Shown: positions 16,302 through 24,998 of the stretch, in pieces | Numbering within the stretch: the stretch's first letter is position 1 | Layout of the letters: each line of letters starts with the position of its first letter | From: Vannielia litorea | GTDB taxonomy: Bacteria > Pseudomonadota > Alphaproteobacteria > Rhodobacterales > Rhodobacteraceae | Direction: 5' to 3' | DNA: 64,000 bases | Assembly (NCBI RefSeq): GCF_900142295.1 | Contig: NZ_FSRL01000001.1 | Coordinates: 62,001-126,000, forward strand | The notes under the pieces: model-generated | The model's input: only the letters and a program-made list of their open reading frames with translations | Told to the model about the DNA's origin: nothing | Database searches by the model: none | Translations under genes and position numbers: made by a program

Positions 16302-17807
16302 TTACTTCTTCTTTCCGAAGCCGGAGAGGCCGGGGGGCAGCGCACCGCCGCCGAGGCCGGGCAGGCCGCCGCCCATGCCGCCCATCGCCTTGCCGAGACC
16401 AGCGGGCATCTTGCCGCCGGCCATCTGGGCGCGCGCGGCCTCCATGTCGGCCTCCGAGGGGCCGCCCTTGCCGAACATGCCCTTGAGCGCCTGCTTGAGC
16501 ATGCCGCCCTTGCCCATCTTCTTCATCATGTCGGCCATCTGGCGGTGCATCTTCAGCAGCTTGTTCAGCTCGCTGACCTCCTGGCCCGCCCCCGCCGCGA
16601 TGCGCTTCTTGCGCGAGGCCTGGAGCAGGGCGGGGTTGGCCCGCTCCTTCTTGGTCATCGACTGGATCAGCGCGATCTGGTGGCGGAAGATGGTGTCGTC
16701 GAACCCGCTCTCCTCCACCTGCTTGGCCATCTTGCCCATGCCGGGCATCATCTTCATCATGCCTTCCATGCCGCCCATCTTGAGCATCTGCTCGAGCTGC
16801 ATCTTCAGGTCGTTCATGTTGAACTGACCCTTCTGGAAGCGCTTCATCATCCGCTCGGCCTGTTCAGCCTCGATGGTCTCCTGCGCCTTCTCGACGAGCG
16901 CCACGATGTCGCCCATGCCGAGGATCCGGCCGGCGATCTGCTCGGGGCGGAACTCCTCGAGCGCCTCCATCTTCTCGCCGAGGCCGACGAACTTGATCGG
17001 CTTGCCGGTCACGGCGCGCATCGACAGCGCCGCGCCCCCGCGCCCGTCGCCGTCCATCCGGGTGAGGACCACGCCGGTGATGCCCACCTTGGCGTCGAAC
17101 TCCTCGGCCACCTCGACGGCGACCTGGCCGGTCAGGCCGTCGACCACCAGCAGGGTCTCGCGCGGCTTGACGGCGTTGCGCACGTCCTCGACCTCGCCCA
17201 TCAGCTTTTCGTCGATCTGGAGCCGTCCGGCGGTGTCGAGCATGTAGACGTCGTAGCCGCCCATGGTTGCCTGCTGCTGGGCGCGCTTGGCGATTTGAAG
17301 AGCGCTCTGGCCTTCGACGATCGGCAGGGTATCCACGCCGATCTGGCGGCCCAGAACCTCGAGCTGCTGCATGGCGGCGGGGCGGTAGATGTCGAGCGAG
17401 GCCATCAGCACGCGCTTGCCCTGCTTCTCCTTGAGCCGCTTGGCGATCTTGGCGGTGGTGGTGGTCTTGCCGCCGCCCTGCAGGCCGACCATCAGGATCG
17501 GCGCGGGCGCGTTGTCCACCTTCAGCTCGCCCGGCTCGCCCTCGCCCTCGAGCACGTGGACCAGCTCGTCATGGACGATCTTCACCACCTGCTGCCCGGG
17601 GGTGACCGACTTGGTCACCGCCTGGCCGGTGGCCTTTTCCTGCACCGCCTTCACGAAGTCGCGGGCCACGGGCAGCGAAACGTCGGCCTCGAGCAGCGCC
17701 ACGCGGACCTCGCGAAGGGCGGTCTTCACGTCGTCCTCGGAGAGCGCGCCCTGCTTGGTCAGCCGGTCGAAGACGCCGGAGAGACGTTCGCTCAGATTTT
17801 CAAACAT
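16302..17807 (-). CDS. ffh: Signal recognition particle protein Ffh
   Basis: The 501-residue SRP54 GTPase binds signal sequences on the ribosome with 4.5S RNA and delivers them to FtsY. The N domain is MFENLSERLSGVFDRLTKQG onward; the G domain has GLQGGGKTTTT (108-118), DTAGRLQ and TRMDGDGRGG; the Met-rich M domain follows, with the SRP RNA-binding ANPALLQASRKKRIAAGAG region. The C-terminal tail is Gly/Met-rich and ends SGFGKKK. It heads the minus-strand operon, with a structured leader upstream. Confidence 0.97.
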   Translation of the reverse strand: MFENLSERLSGVFDRLTKQGALSEDDVKTALREVRVALLEADVSLPVARDFVKAVQEKATGQAVTKSVTPGQQVVKIVHDELVHVLEGEGEPGELKVDNAPAPILMVGLQGGGKTTTTAKIAKRLKEKQGKRVLMASLDIYRPAAMQQLEVLGRQIGVDTLPIVEGQSALQIAKRAQQQATMGGYDVYMLDTAGRLQIDEKLMGEVEDVRNAVKPRETLLVVDGLTGQVAVEVAEEFDAKVGITGVVLTRMDGDGRGGAALSMRAVTGKPIKFVGLGEKMEALEEFRPEQIAGRILGMGDIVALVEKAQETIEAEQAERMMKRFQKGQFNMNDLKMQLEQMLKMGGMEGMMKMMPGMGKMAKQVEESGFDDTIFRHQIALIQSMTKKERANPALLQASRKKRIAAGAGQEVSELNKLLKMHRQMADMMKKMGKGGMLKQALKGMFGKGGPSEADMEAARAQMAGGKMPAGLGKAMGGMGGGLPGLGGGALPPGLSGFGKKK

Positions 17808-18165
17808 GCTCTCGGCCCTCCTGCGGCCTCGGTCTGGGACATGCCCTCCCCAGATGGGTCGGGCGGCTCGTTTCGCAAGCCGGAATGCAGTTGCGCCCCC
17901 GTGGGCGATACTCGCTGACGGGGGGCGATCCTGAACTCGGGCAGGACCGGAAGTTGCATCACTTCCGGAGATTTGAGGGGCGTTTACGCGCGCGGCGGCG
18001 CCGAGTCAACCGCCGGGGGGTGGCGGAGGAGGCCTGCAGACGCCAGCGGAGCACGGCACCGGAGGCGATGTTGGCGGAGGTGTGGCCGGGTTCCCGCGGC
18101 GACATTGGTGACCGTGGCACCTGCTCCGGGATCGGGCGCGCGAAAGGCATCGAGGCCCGAGCGGA
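17808..18165. other. Upstream region of ffh with two candidate hairpins
   Basis: No convincing gene in about 358 bases. One hairpin (CCGGAAG/CTTCCGG, eight-base loop) lies at 17947-17968, and a second GC-rich one pairs the CCCCCGT and ACGGGGG arms within about 17892-17928. Both would fall in the ffh leader if transcription starts upstream of 17970. I looked for the SRP RNA apical-loop consensus and did not find it. Confidence 0.4.
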
Positions 18166-18648
18166 TCAGGCCGGCAGGGGCGATGCGGCCAGCCAGGCCT
18201 CTATGCTTGCCTTGAGGTCGCGAGCGGGGCCGGGCGCGCCAAAGCCGCGGATGGCCACGGGCTCGGACCCGGTAAGCAGCAGGGTGCGATAGATGGTGAG
18301 GTCGGCGCCACCGGGGCTGCGGGCCGGCAGGCGGACGCGGTCGCAGGTGACGCCCTCGATTCGGTCGAAGGGGGTGGCGCTGAGCAAGCGGCCAAGCGCC
18401 GAGCGTTCTTCGATGCGGCGGGCCGCGCGGTCGATCACCGTCACCGGGCCAGGCCGGAGCGCCCAGAGCAAGGGCAGAACAAACAAGATGCCGCTGGCCC
18501 CGGCCAGAGGGGCCAGCGCGGCCGGTCGGAGCAGGGCAGCCGCCATCACCAGCCCACCCCCGGCCACCGCGAGCCAAATGGCCCAGCCCCGTGGCGCGGG
18601 GCGGTTGCGCAGGGTGAGCCTGGCTCCGGCGGTCTGGCTGCCGATCAT
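18166..18648 (-). CDS. Membrane protein with two N-terminal helices, unknown
   Basis: This 160-residue protein has two hydrophobic segments (about residues 22-41 and 44-65) after a short basic N-terminus, then a soluble beta-rich part (GPVTVIDRAARRIEERSALG, DRIEGVTCDRVRLP). That arrangement resembles small bacterial PH-like membrane proteins, but I cannot confirm a family. Codon usage and the absence of overlap with other genes support it. It is 360 bases from ffh and probably a separate transcript. Confidence 0.6.
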   Translation of the reverse strand: MIGSQTAGARLTLRNRPAPRGWAIWLAVAGGGLVMAAALLRPAALAPLAGASGILFVLPLLWALRPGPVTVIDRAARRIEERSALGRLLSATPFDRIEGVTCDRVRLPARSPGGADLTIYRTLLLTGSEPVAIRGFGAPGPARDLKASIEAWLAASPLPA

Positions 18649-18863
18649 GCTGAGGGGTCCTCTCCCATGGTCGTATTACCGCCCGCCCGGCGCCTCTCGT
18701 CAAGAAACTTGGTGACCGACCGACGAAACCGCGCGCCTCGTGCGTAACATCCCCGGATCCGCTCACGCGGCCTCACGTTTTGCGGCGATGGCAGGAACTG
18801 TCTTGAGCCGGCAGATAATTCGCGGAGGCTGCTTGCGGGTGCGGCAAAACGTGGTAATCCATA

Positions 18864-18876
18864 CTGAACGGTTCAG
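18864..18876. promoter_or_regulatory. Palindrome before the LysR gene
   Basis: CTGAAC and GTTCAG are separated by one base, about 95 bases upstream of the LysR start. The TGAA/TTCA core fits the T-N11-A pattern of LysR sites, so autoregulation is possible. Confidence 0.4.
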
Positions 18877-18971
18877 AACAGCTGACGCGCTGCTCTTGCA
18901 AGAGCGCACAGAACACAGGAAGGTCGTAACTCATGTTGGATGGCGAACATATCTCTGCGGGAGCGCGACGG

Positions 18972-19856
18972 ATGAACAGCCTTGATGCCTGGGACGAAGT
19001 CCGCACCGCCTACCACGTGGCGCGTGTCGGCACGGTGTCGGGCGCAGCGGATGCCTTGGGCGTGCACCATGCCACTGTCATCCGGCATATCGACGCCCTG
19101 GAGGCGCGCCTCGGGACCAAGCTGTTTCAGCGCCATGCGCGCGGATATACCGCCACCGAAGCGGGGCTCGACCTGCTGCAGGTGGCCAAGGCGACCGATG
19201 ACCAGTTCTCCCAGCTTGCAGGGCGGATCAAGGGGCGCGGCGAGGAAGTGACCGGCGAGTTGATCGTGACGTCGATTCCCTCGCTTTCGCCGGCGCTCTC
19301 GGCCACGCTTGCCCGCTACTCCCGCGCCAACCCGCAGGTGGTGCTGCGCTTCATGACCGACGAGCGCCTGTTCCGGCTGGAATACGGCGAAGCCCATGTT
19401 GCAATCCGGGCGGGCAAACGCCCGGACCAGCCGGACAACGTTGTTCAGAAGTTCTTCGATCTCTCCCACGCACTCTATGCGACGCAGGATTACGTGAGGG
19501 AGATGGGCCATCTGGACGAAAGCAACCTCGCGCGGCACAGCTTTGTGTCGGAGGACGACCAGGACAGCCGGGCCCCCTTCTACCGCTGGCTGAATGAAAT
19601 GGTTCCGGACCGTGCGATCACCTACCGCGCCTCGGCCCAGCGCTCGGTGGTGGACGCGATCCGCGCCGGGGCGGGCGTTGGGTTTCTGCCCACGGCGGTG
19701 GGCGAGCGCTCTCCCGATCTTGTGCAGATGATGGCACCGAAGGAGGAGTGGAGTGCGACGGTCTGGCTGGTGACCCATGTGGACCTGCACCGGACTGCCA
19801 AGGTGCAGTCGATCCTGACCCATCTGAAGGAAAACTTCGACCCGGGCCTCTTCTAA
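18972..19856 (+). CDS. LysR-family transcriptional regulator
   Basis: This 294-residue protein has an N-terminal winged helix-turn-helix (AYHVARVGTVSGAADALGVHHATVIRHIDALEARLG, split here over residues 12-47) and a substrate-binding-like domain from about residue 85 (GELIVTSIPSLSPALSATLA). ATG 18972 follows GGGAG; an ATG 13 codons earlier at 18933 also has AGGAAGG upstream, so the start is not settled. No adjacent divergent operon reveals a target. The effector is unknown. Confidence 0.88.
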   Translation: MNSLDAWDEVRTAYHVARVGTVSGAADALGVHHATVIRHIDALEARLGTKLFQRHARGYTATEAGLDLLQVAKATDDQFSQLAGRIKGRGEEVTGELIVTSIPSLSPALSATLARYSRANPQVVLRFMTDERLFRLEYGEAHVAIRAGKRPDQPDNVVQKFFDLSHALYATQDYVREMGHLDESNLARHSFVSEDDQDSRAPFYRWLNEMVPDRAITYRASAQRSVVDAIRAGAGVGFLPTAVGERSPDLVQMMAPKEEWSATVWLVTHVDLHRTAKVQSILTHLKENFDPGLF

Positions 19857-19950
19857 GGGGAGCAAAACCTTGCCGGAATTATGCCTCTTGAGGGTGACCT
19901 CCGGTTCGTTACCGATGCGCTGACCGGCTCGGGTGGGCCTGCGCGAGGCC

Positions 19951-20295
19951 CTAGTCCTCGTGCAGGCCGAGCTCTTCGCCCAGGAACCGCTCGAAGGCGT
20001 CGAGGTTGACCGGCTCGAACTGGCCGAAGCCCTGCATCCAGACGGAGGCCGCCTTCATCGCGTCGGGCTCCAGCTTGCACCACTTCACGCGGCCGCGCTT
20101 TTCCTGCGTGATGAGGCCCGCGCCGGCGAGGATGGTGAGGTGCTTGGAAATGGCCGCGAGGCTCATCTCGAAGGGCTCGGCCACATCGGTCACGGCCATG
20201 TCGTCTTCGAGCAGCATGGCGAGGATTGCCCGCCGCGTCGGATCGGCGAGAGCGGCGAAGACGGTATTGAGCGAGGGGGTCACGCGGGGAGCCAT
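19951..20295 (-). CDS. ArsR-family transcriptional regulator
   Basis: The 114-residue protein opens MAPRVTPSLNTVFAALADPT and has the ArsR winged helix: TRRAILAMLLEDDMAVTDVA, then SLAAISKHLTILAGAGLI and the wing EKRGRVKWCKLEP. The usual metal-binding Cys pair is missing, so it belongs to the non-metal branch that often regulates SRPBCC or methyltransferase genes. No such gene is adjacent. An upstream in-frame ATG (20334) is less likely. It is divergent from the atp operon. Confidence 0.87.
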   Translation of the reverse strand: MAPRVTPSLNTVFAALADPTRRAILAMLLEDDMAVTDVAEPFEMSLAAISKHLTILAGAGLITQEKRGRVKWCKLEPDAMKAASVWMQGFGQFEPVNLDAFERFLGEELGLHED

Positions 20296-20444
20296 TGCGC
20301 AGCGGTAGGGCGGTGCCGGGCAATCGTCAACCATGCGGTTGAATATGCGCGCAGGGCCGAAAGGCGCGCGTGTGGGCTGCCCCAGCGCTGCGACGCTTTG
20401 GCAAAATCAATACTTTTCAATGACTTGACGCAGACAGCATGGAA

Positions 20445-20473
20445 TTGACTCTGGCGCGCCCTCTGCCTAGCTT
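20445..20473 (+). promoter_or_regulatory. Promoter of the F0 ATP synthase operon
   Basis: TTGACT and TAGCTT are separated by 17 bases, 27 bases upstream of atpI. It is the best housekeeping-type promoter seen in the window. Confidence 0.6.
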
Positions 20474-20500
20474 CCGCGCAACTATCGACGGGGGCGAAAC

Positions 20501-20827
20501 ATGGCCAGCTCGGGCGACGAGCAGCGACTTGATGAGCTCGATGCGAAGCTCGCGGCGCACAAGGCCAAGTACGCTCCGCCCCCGCCGAAAGACGATCACT
20601 ATCACGCGGCCTCGCAGGGCTGGCGCATGGTGATCGAGCTGGTCGCGGGACTCGGGATCGGCGTTGCTGTCGGGTATGGGCTCGACGTGCTGTTCGGCAC
20701 GCTGCCCCTCTTCCTGGTGGTGTTCACATTGCTGGGCTTCGCCGCCGGTGTCCGCGTGATGATGCGCACGGCAGCAGAGTTCCAAAACGCCCCGAAAGCG
20801 CGGGCAGAGGACGAGAAGAGGGACTGA
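20501..20827 (+). CDS. atpI: ATP synthase protein I (AtpI)
   Basis: This 108-residue protein has a charged N-terminal helix ([20 protein letters not shown]) and two membrane helices (about residues 45-65 and 68-87: [20 protein letters not shown] and [16 protein letters not shown]). AtpI is a non-essential factor, implicated in c-ring assembly and magnesium or calcium handling. It is first in the F0 operon, one base before atpB. Confidence 0.9.
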   Translation: MASSGDEQRLDELDAKLAAHKAKYAPPPPKDDHYHAASQGWRMVIELVAGLGIGVAVGYGLDVLFGTLPLFLVVFTLLGFAAGVRVMMRTAAEFQNAPKARAEDEKRD

Positions 20828-20828
20828 A

Positions 20829-21605
20829 ATGGCGACTGAGAGCCACGGCGCAGAAGAAGGCCTCGTGTTTCACCCGATGGACCAGTTCCTGGTCACGCCG
20901 CTCTTCGGTGACGGCGCGGTGGCCTGGTACACGCCCACGAACGTGACGCTCTGGATGGCGCTCACGGTTCTTTGCGTGATCCTGCTGCTGGTCATCGGCA
21001 CCCGCCGGCGTGCGGTGATCCCGAGCCGGAGCCAGTCGGTTGCCGAGATGGCCTATGGTCTCGTTCACAAGATGATCGAGGACGTCTGCGGCAAGGACGG
21101 GTTGAAGTACTTCCCCTATATCATGACGCTGTTCATGTTCATCCTGCTGGCCAACATGCTGGGTCTGCTGCCGCTGGCCTTCACCACCACCTCGCACCTC
21201 GCGGTGACGGTCGTGCTGGCGCTCTTCGTCTTCATCTCGGTCACAGTGATCGGTTTCGTGAAGAACGGCGCCCATTTCCTCGAACTCTTCTGGGTGTCGT
21301 CCGCGCCGCTGGCGCTGCGCCCGATCCTCGCGATCATCGAGGTGATCTCTTACTTCGTGCGCCCGGTCAGCCACTCGATCCGTCTGATGGGCAACATGAT
21401 GGCCGGTCACGCGGTGATCAAGGTGTTCGCCGCCTTCGCGCCGCTGGTGCTGTTCTCTGCGGTCGGCATCGCGGTCACGCCGCTGTCGATCCTGGCGATC
21501 ACCGCGATCTACGCGCTCGAGCTGCTCGTGGCCTTCATCCAGGCCTATGTCTTCACCATCCTGACCTGCGTCTACCTGAAGGACGCGCTGCACCCGGGTC
21601 ACTGA
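20829..21605 (+). CDS. atpB: ATP synthase F0 subunit a
   Basis: The 258-residue membrane subunit forms the proton half-channels against the c-ring. The hallmark helix [20 protein letters not shown] contains the essential Arg, and [10 protein letters not shown] precedes it. The C-terminus [20 protein letters not shown] is conserved. Length is normal and at least five membrane spans are visible. It starts one base after atpI. Confidence 0.97.
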   Translation: MATESHGAEEGLVFHPMDQFLVTPLFGDGAVAWYTPTNVTLWMALTVLCVILLLVIGTRRRAVIPSRSQSVAEMAYGLVHKMIEDVCGKDGLKYFPYIMTLFMFILLANMLGLLPLAFTTTSHLAVTVVLALFVFISVTVIGFVKNGAHFLELFWVSSAPLALRPILAIIEVISYFVRPVSHSIRLMGNMMAGHAVIKVFAAFAPLVLFSAVGIAVTPLSILAITAIYALELLVAFIQAYVFTILTCVYLKDALHPGH

Positions 21606-21658
21606 ACCGGGGCACAGGACAAAGTTTCTAGCCAATTCCAACGTAAGGAGAATTCGAC

Positions 21659-21895
21659 ATGGAAGGCGATATCGTTCAAATGGGTGCCTACATCGGTGCT
21701 GGCCTGGCCTCTGTGGGCATGGGTGGCGCTGCCGTGGGTGTGGGCAACGTTGTGGGCAACTTCCTCAGCGGCGCCCTGCGCAACCCCTCCGCCGCCGGCG
21801 GCCAGACGGCCACCATGTTCATCGGCATCGCCTTCGCCGAAGCCCTGGGGATCTTCTCGTTCCTCGTCGCGCTTCTGCTGATGTTTGCCGTCTGA
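21659..21895 (+). CDS. atpE: ATP synthase F0 subunit c
   Basis: The 78-residue hairpin protein forms the rotating proton ring. Helix 1 is Gly-rich ([20 protein letters not shown]), the loop reads ALRNPSA, and helix 2 has the proton-carrying Glu61 in [21 protein letters not shown] lies upstream of the ATG. A 53-base gap precedes it and an 81-base gap with a hairpin follows, which may help give more c than other subunits. Confidence 0.97.
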   Translation: MEGDIVQMGAYIGAGLASVGMGGAAVGVGNVVGNFLSGALRNPSAAGGQTATMFIGIAFAEALGIFSFLVALLLMFAV

Positions 21896-21918
21896 GGCAG
21901 ATCTTCTGATCCTTACGG

Positions 21919-21947
21919 CCGGGGGGCAGCGCTGATGCGTCCCCCGG
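21919..21947 (+). promoter_or_regulatory. Intercistronic hairpin after atpE
   Basis: CCGGGGG and CCCCCGG form a seven-base stem with a 15-base loop, 23 bases after the atpE stop. It lacks a T tract and is more like an mRNA-stabilising or processing stem than a full terminator. Confidence 0.5.
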
Positions 21948-21976
21948 TGTCCCTTTAAGGTTTCCGGAGAGAGCCC

Positions 21977-22570
21977 ATGGCAACCGAAGATACCGCAGCC
22001 GAAGCGGCAGCCGGGCACGGGGCAGATGCTGCCGGTCACGGGGCCGACGCGGTCGGCCACGCCACCGAGGCCGCCCCCGGCATGCCGCAGCTCGACTTCT
22101 CGAGCTGGCCCAACCAGATTTTCTGGCTTCTCGTCACCCTGGTGGCGATCTACTTCGTGCTGAGCCGCATCGCCTTGCCGCGCATTGCCGCGGTTCTGGC
22201 CGAGCGGTCTGGCACGATCACGAATGACATCGCCGCGGCCGAAGAGTTCAAGATCCGCGCCGCCGAGGCCGAGAAGGCCTATGAGAAGGCGCTGGCCGAT
22301 GCGCGGGCCGAGGCTCAGGCCATCGGTGCCGAGGCCCGTGCCGAGGTGCAGAAGGAAGTCGACGTCGCCATCGCAAAGGCCGATGCCGAGATCGCCGCCC
22401 GCACCGCCGAAGCCGAGAAGGCGATTGCCGAGATCCGCGAAAGCGCGCTCGCCAACGTCGAGACCGTCGCCAAGGACACCGCCGGCGACATCGTCGAGGC
22501 GCTGGGCGGCAAGGTCGACGCCAAGGCGGTCAATGCCGCGGTCGAAGCCCGGCTGAAAGGAGCGTCGTGA
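21977..22570 (+). CDS. atpX: ATP synthase F0 subunit b'
   Basis: The 197-residue b' subunit is one strand of the peripheral stalk. It has an unusual Ala/Gly/His-rich N-terminus with near repeats ([20 protein letters not shown], residues 14-33), one membrane helix (about 48-65, [20 protein letters not shown]), then a long Ala/Glu coiled-coil to the end. Having both b' and b is typical of photosynthetic and related alphaproteobacteria. The stop overlaps the atpF start (TGATG). Confidence 0.93.
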   Translation: MATEDTAAEAAAGHGADAAGHGADAVGHATEAAPGMPQLDFSSWPNQIFWLLVTLVAIYFVLSRIALPRIAAVLAERSGTITNDIAAAEEFKIRAAEAEKAYEKALADARAEAQAIGAEARAEVQKEVDVAIAKADAEIAARTAEAEKAIAEIRESALANVETVAKDTAGDIVEALGGKVDAKAVNAAVEARLKGAS

Positions 22571-23133
22571 TGATCCGTTACGCCCTCACCACCGCCGCGA
22601 TCACGGTGGCCGCGAGCCCGGTTCTGGCCGCCAGCGGCCCGTTCTTCTCGCTGCGCAACACCAACTTCGTGGTGCTCATCGCCTTCCTGCTGTTCATCGG
22701 CGTGCTGATGTTCTTCAAGGTGCCGGCGTTGATCGCTGGCATGCTCGACAAGCGGGCGGAGACGATCCGTGCCGAGCTGGAGGAGGCCCGCGCCCTGCGC
22801 GAGGAGGCCCAGACCGTTCTGGCCTCCTTCGAGCGCAAGCAGGCCGAGGTGGCCGAGCAGGCCGAGCGCATCGTCGCCCACGCACGCGAGGAGGCCAAGG
22901 TGGCCGCCGATGTGGCCAAGGCCGACCTGGAGAAATCCATCGCGCGCCGTCTCGCCGCCGCCGACGAGCAGATCGCCTCTGCCGAAGCGGCTGCCGTGCG
23001 ATCGGTGCGTGATCGCGCCGTGCAGGTGGCCGTGGCCGCTGCGGGCGACCTGATTGCCAAGCAGATGGGCGCGACCGAGGCCAACAAGCTCATCGACAAC
23101 GCCATCGACGAGGCCGGTGCCAAGCTGCACTGA
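22570..23133 (+). CDS. atpF: ATP synthase F0 subunit b
   Basis: The 187-residue second stalk subunit starts [20 protein letters not shown], which looks like a cleavable signal, then a membrane helix (NFVVLIAFLLFIGVLMFF) and a long charged coiled-coil. A GTG one codon upstream could also serve as start. It is the last gene of the operon and is followed by a strong terminator; the F1 genes are elsewhere, as usual for alphaproteobacteria. Confidence 0.94.
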   Translation: MIRYALTTAAITVAASPVLAASGPFFSLRNTNFVVLIAFLLFIGVLMFFKVPALIAGMLDKRAETIRAELEEARALREEAQTVLASFERKQAEVAEQAERIVAHAREEAKVAADVAKADLEKSIARRLAAADEQIASAEAAAVRSVRDRAVQVAVAAAGDLIAKQMGATEANKLIDNAIDEAGAKLH

Positions 23134-23158
23134 GCCGGGCCAGACCAGAAGAGTTGAG

Positions 23159-23190
23159 CGGCCGCCTCTTGGGCGGCCGTTCACTTTTTT
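23159..23190 (+). terminator. Rho-independent terminator of the atp operon
   Basis: CGGCCGCC and GGCGGCCG pair over eight bases around a five-base loop, followed by six T residues. Confidence 0.85.
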
Positions 23191-23249
23191 GGGAACCTTC
23201 CAGCGCTGGAAACCCGTTGGGTTGCCGGATGACACACAAGGAGGCCCCG

Positions 23250-24095
23250 ATGACCTACACCCGCTTTGCCGCGATGATCGCCACTTCGACGGTGGTGATG
23301 TTCGGCCTGATGTATCTCAACACCTACGCGCTCGGGCATGTCTTCTTTTCCCAGACGCGGGCCTGGATGGCCCTGCTGATGGGCGCGGTGATGGCAGGGA
23401 TCATGCTGGGCTTCATGTGGCCGATGTATCCCGGCCGCGGGGTCAAGCTGGCCATCCTCGGAGGAGCGGTCGCCGTGTTTGCCCTCAGCCTCTTTCTTGT
23501 CCGGAGCCAGCTGACCGTGGGCGGGATCAGCTACATGCGGGCGATGATCCCGCACCATTCCATCGCGGTGATGACCTCGGGCCGGGCGGGTATCGAGGAT
23601 GCCCGGGTGCGCAAACTCGCCGACAACATCATCGCCGCCCAGAACCGCGAGATTGCCGAGATGCGCTGGCTCATCGCCGAGCTGGAAGCGGGTCGCAGTA
23701 CAGAGGCGGCCTACGAGGATCCGGCCCCGGTGCCCGGCAGCGTGGAGGGCGCCCTGACGACGGTGCGGCTCTCGACCCTCTATCCCGCGCCGCTCACCGC
23801 CTCCGAGGCCTCGGCCCTCATCGAGGCGCCCACCGGCGGTTGCAACTTCAGTCAGACCGCCGATGACACGCCGATCCTGTGGACCAGCGCTGCCGGCGAC
23901 GTGGCGGCGATGCGACTCAACGGCACCGACCTGCGCCTCGGTGGCGGGGACGGGCGTTTCGCGGCCGATCGGCTCACGGTGGAGGTGACGCCGCTGGGCG
24001 AGGAGGCCGGTTTCCGGTCCGATGCGGCGCTGGTGTTTTCCATCGCCGACGGGCCTGTGCGCGGGTATCGCGGCTTCTGGTCATGTGCCCAATGA
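23250..24095 (+). CDS. DUF305 membrane protein
   Basis: The 281-residue protein has three hydrophobic helices in the first 85 residues, then the DUF305 signature YMRAMIPHHSIAVMTSGRA (about 95-113) with the His-His pair seen in copper-associated ferritin-like proteins. About 130 further residues form a beta-rich tail with two Cys (GGCNFS and FWSCAQ) that I do not recognise. AAGGAGG precedes the ATG. Many DUF305 genes accompany copper or heavy-metal functions; none is adjacent here. Confidence 0.8.
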   Translation: MTYTRFAAMIATSTVVMFGLMYLNTYALGHVFFSQTRAWMALLMGAVMAGIMLGFMWPMYPGRGVKLAILGGAVAVFALSLFLVRSQLTVGGISYMRAMIPHHSIAVMTSGRAGIEDARVRKLADNIIAAQNREIAEMRWLIAELEAGRSTEAAYEDPAPVPGSVEGALTTVRLSTLYPAPLTASEASALIEAPTGGCNFSQTADDTPILWTSAAGDVAAMRLNGTDLRLGGGDGRFAADRLTVEVTPLGEEAGFRSDAALVFSIADGPVRGYRGFWSCAQ

Positions 24096-24173
24096 TCAGG
24101 CGTTGGCAGTCACGATTTCTTAGGGTCGCACGTTTAGGCTTGCAGGGCCGATAGCGCGTTTTAACTTGGCATC

Positions 24174-24848
24174 ATGACACACGCCACAGACCCTGCGATC
24201 CTGCCGCACGCCTCACGGCCCTATAGCCGCGCCGAGCTTGTGACCGACGCGGTTGTGCACCTCGCGGCACTGGCGCTGGCGGTGGGCGCGGTGCCGGTGC
24301 TGATCACCCTCACGGCGGTCTGGCGCGGTGACGCGATGGGCATCCTGGGCGTTTCGGTCTACGGCGCGACGCTGATCGCCATGCTGACCTGCTCGCTGCT
24401 CTACAACCATCTGCCGCGCCCGGAATGGCGCGCCATGCTCCTGCGCTTCGACCAGTCTGCGATCTACCTCAAGATCGCGGGCACCTACACGCCCTTCGCC
24501 CTGCTTGCGGGGGCAGGCCAGGGGCTTCTGGTGTTCATCTGGGTGCTGGCGATGGTGGGGACGGCGGCCAATTTCGCCCTGCCGCGCCGGCCCACGGCGG
24601 TGGGCATCGGGCTCTGCCTCGGCATGGGCTGGGCGGTGCTCTTCGGAGGGCAGGACCTGCTGGCCGTCACCTCCACGCCGGTGATCGTGCTGATGGCGGT
24701 GGGCGGCGGGCTCTACTCCGCCGGCACGCTCTTCCTTCTGCTCGGTCGGATGCGCTTTCACAACGCGATCTGGCACCTCTTTGTCGCCGCAGCCTCGATC
24801 ATCTTCTTCATCGCCGTCTTCATGCACGCCGCGCAATCGGCGGTTTGA
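24174..24848 (+). CDS. Hemolysin III family (TrhA/PAQR-like) membrane protein
   Basis: The 224-residue protein has seven predicted membrane helices and the PAQR-like residues: HLAALALAVG in helix 1, RPEWRAMLLRFDQSAIYLKI with the Asp, and a C-terminal FHNAIWHLFVAAAS His pair. The family likely binds zinc and has been implicated in membrane lipid homeostasis; the hemolysin name is historical. No operon partner is visible. Confidence 0.87.
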   Translation: MTHATDPAILPHASRPYSRAELVTDAVVHLAALALAVGAVPVLITLTAVWRGDAMGILGVSVYGATLIAMLTCSLLYNHLPRPEWRAMLLRFDQSAIYLKIAGTYTPFALLAGAGQGLLVFIWVLAMVGTAANFALPRRPTAVGIGLCLGMGWAVLFGGQDLLAVTSTPVIVLMAVGGGLYSAGTLFLLLGRMRFHNAIWHLFVAAASIIFFIAVFMHAAQSAV

Positions 24849-24854
24849 CCCCTC

Positions 24855-24875
24855 GGGTGGGGGCTTCACCCACCC
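24855..24875. repeat. GGGTGGG/CCCACCC stem-loop
   Basis: Seven-base arms with a seven-base loop lie six bases after the hemolysin III gene. It resembles the GGGTGGG-rich palindromes scattered between Rhodobacterales genes and may act as a weak terminator. Confidence 0.45.
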
Positions 24876-24998
24876 TGGCGACCCCTTGCCTGAAGGTCGG
24901 GTGAGGCCGCTCTCCTGCACGCCCGCTGTCAGCTACCCGCTGGCCCCCGCCGCGCCCGCGTGGCATGTAACCCCCACCATCACCGGGAGGCGCATGAC

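Noticed and set aside
17808..18165. Possible SRP 4.5S RNA near ffh because of the CCGGAAG stem
   Set aside because: The conserved apical loop consensus of SRP RNA is not present.
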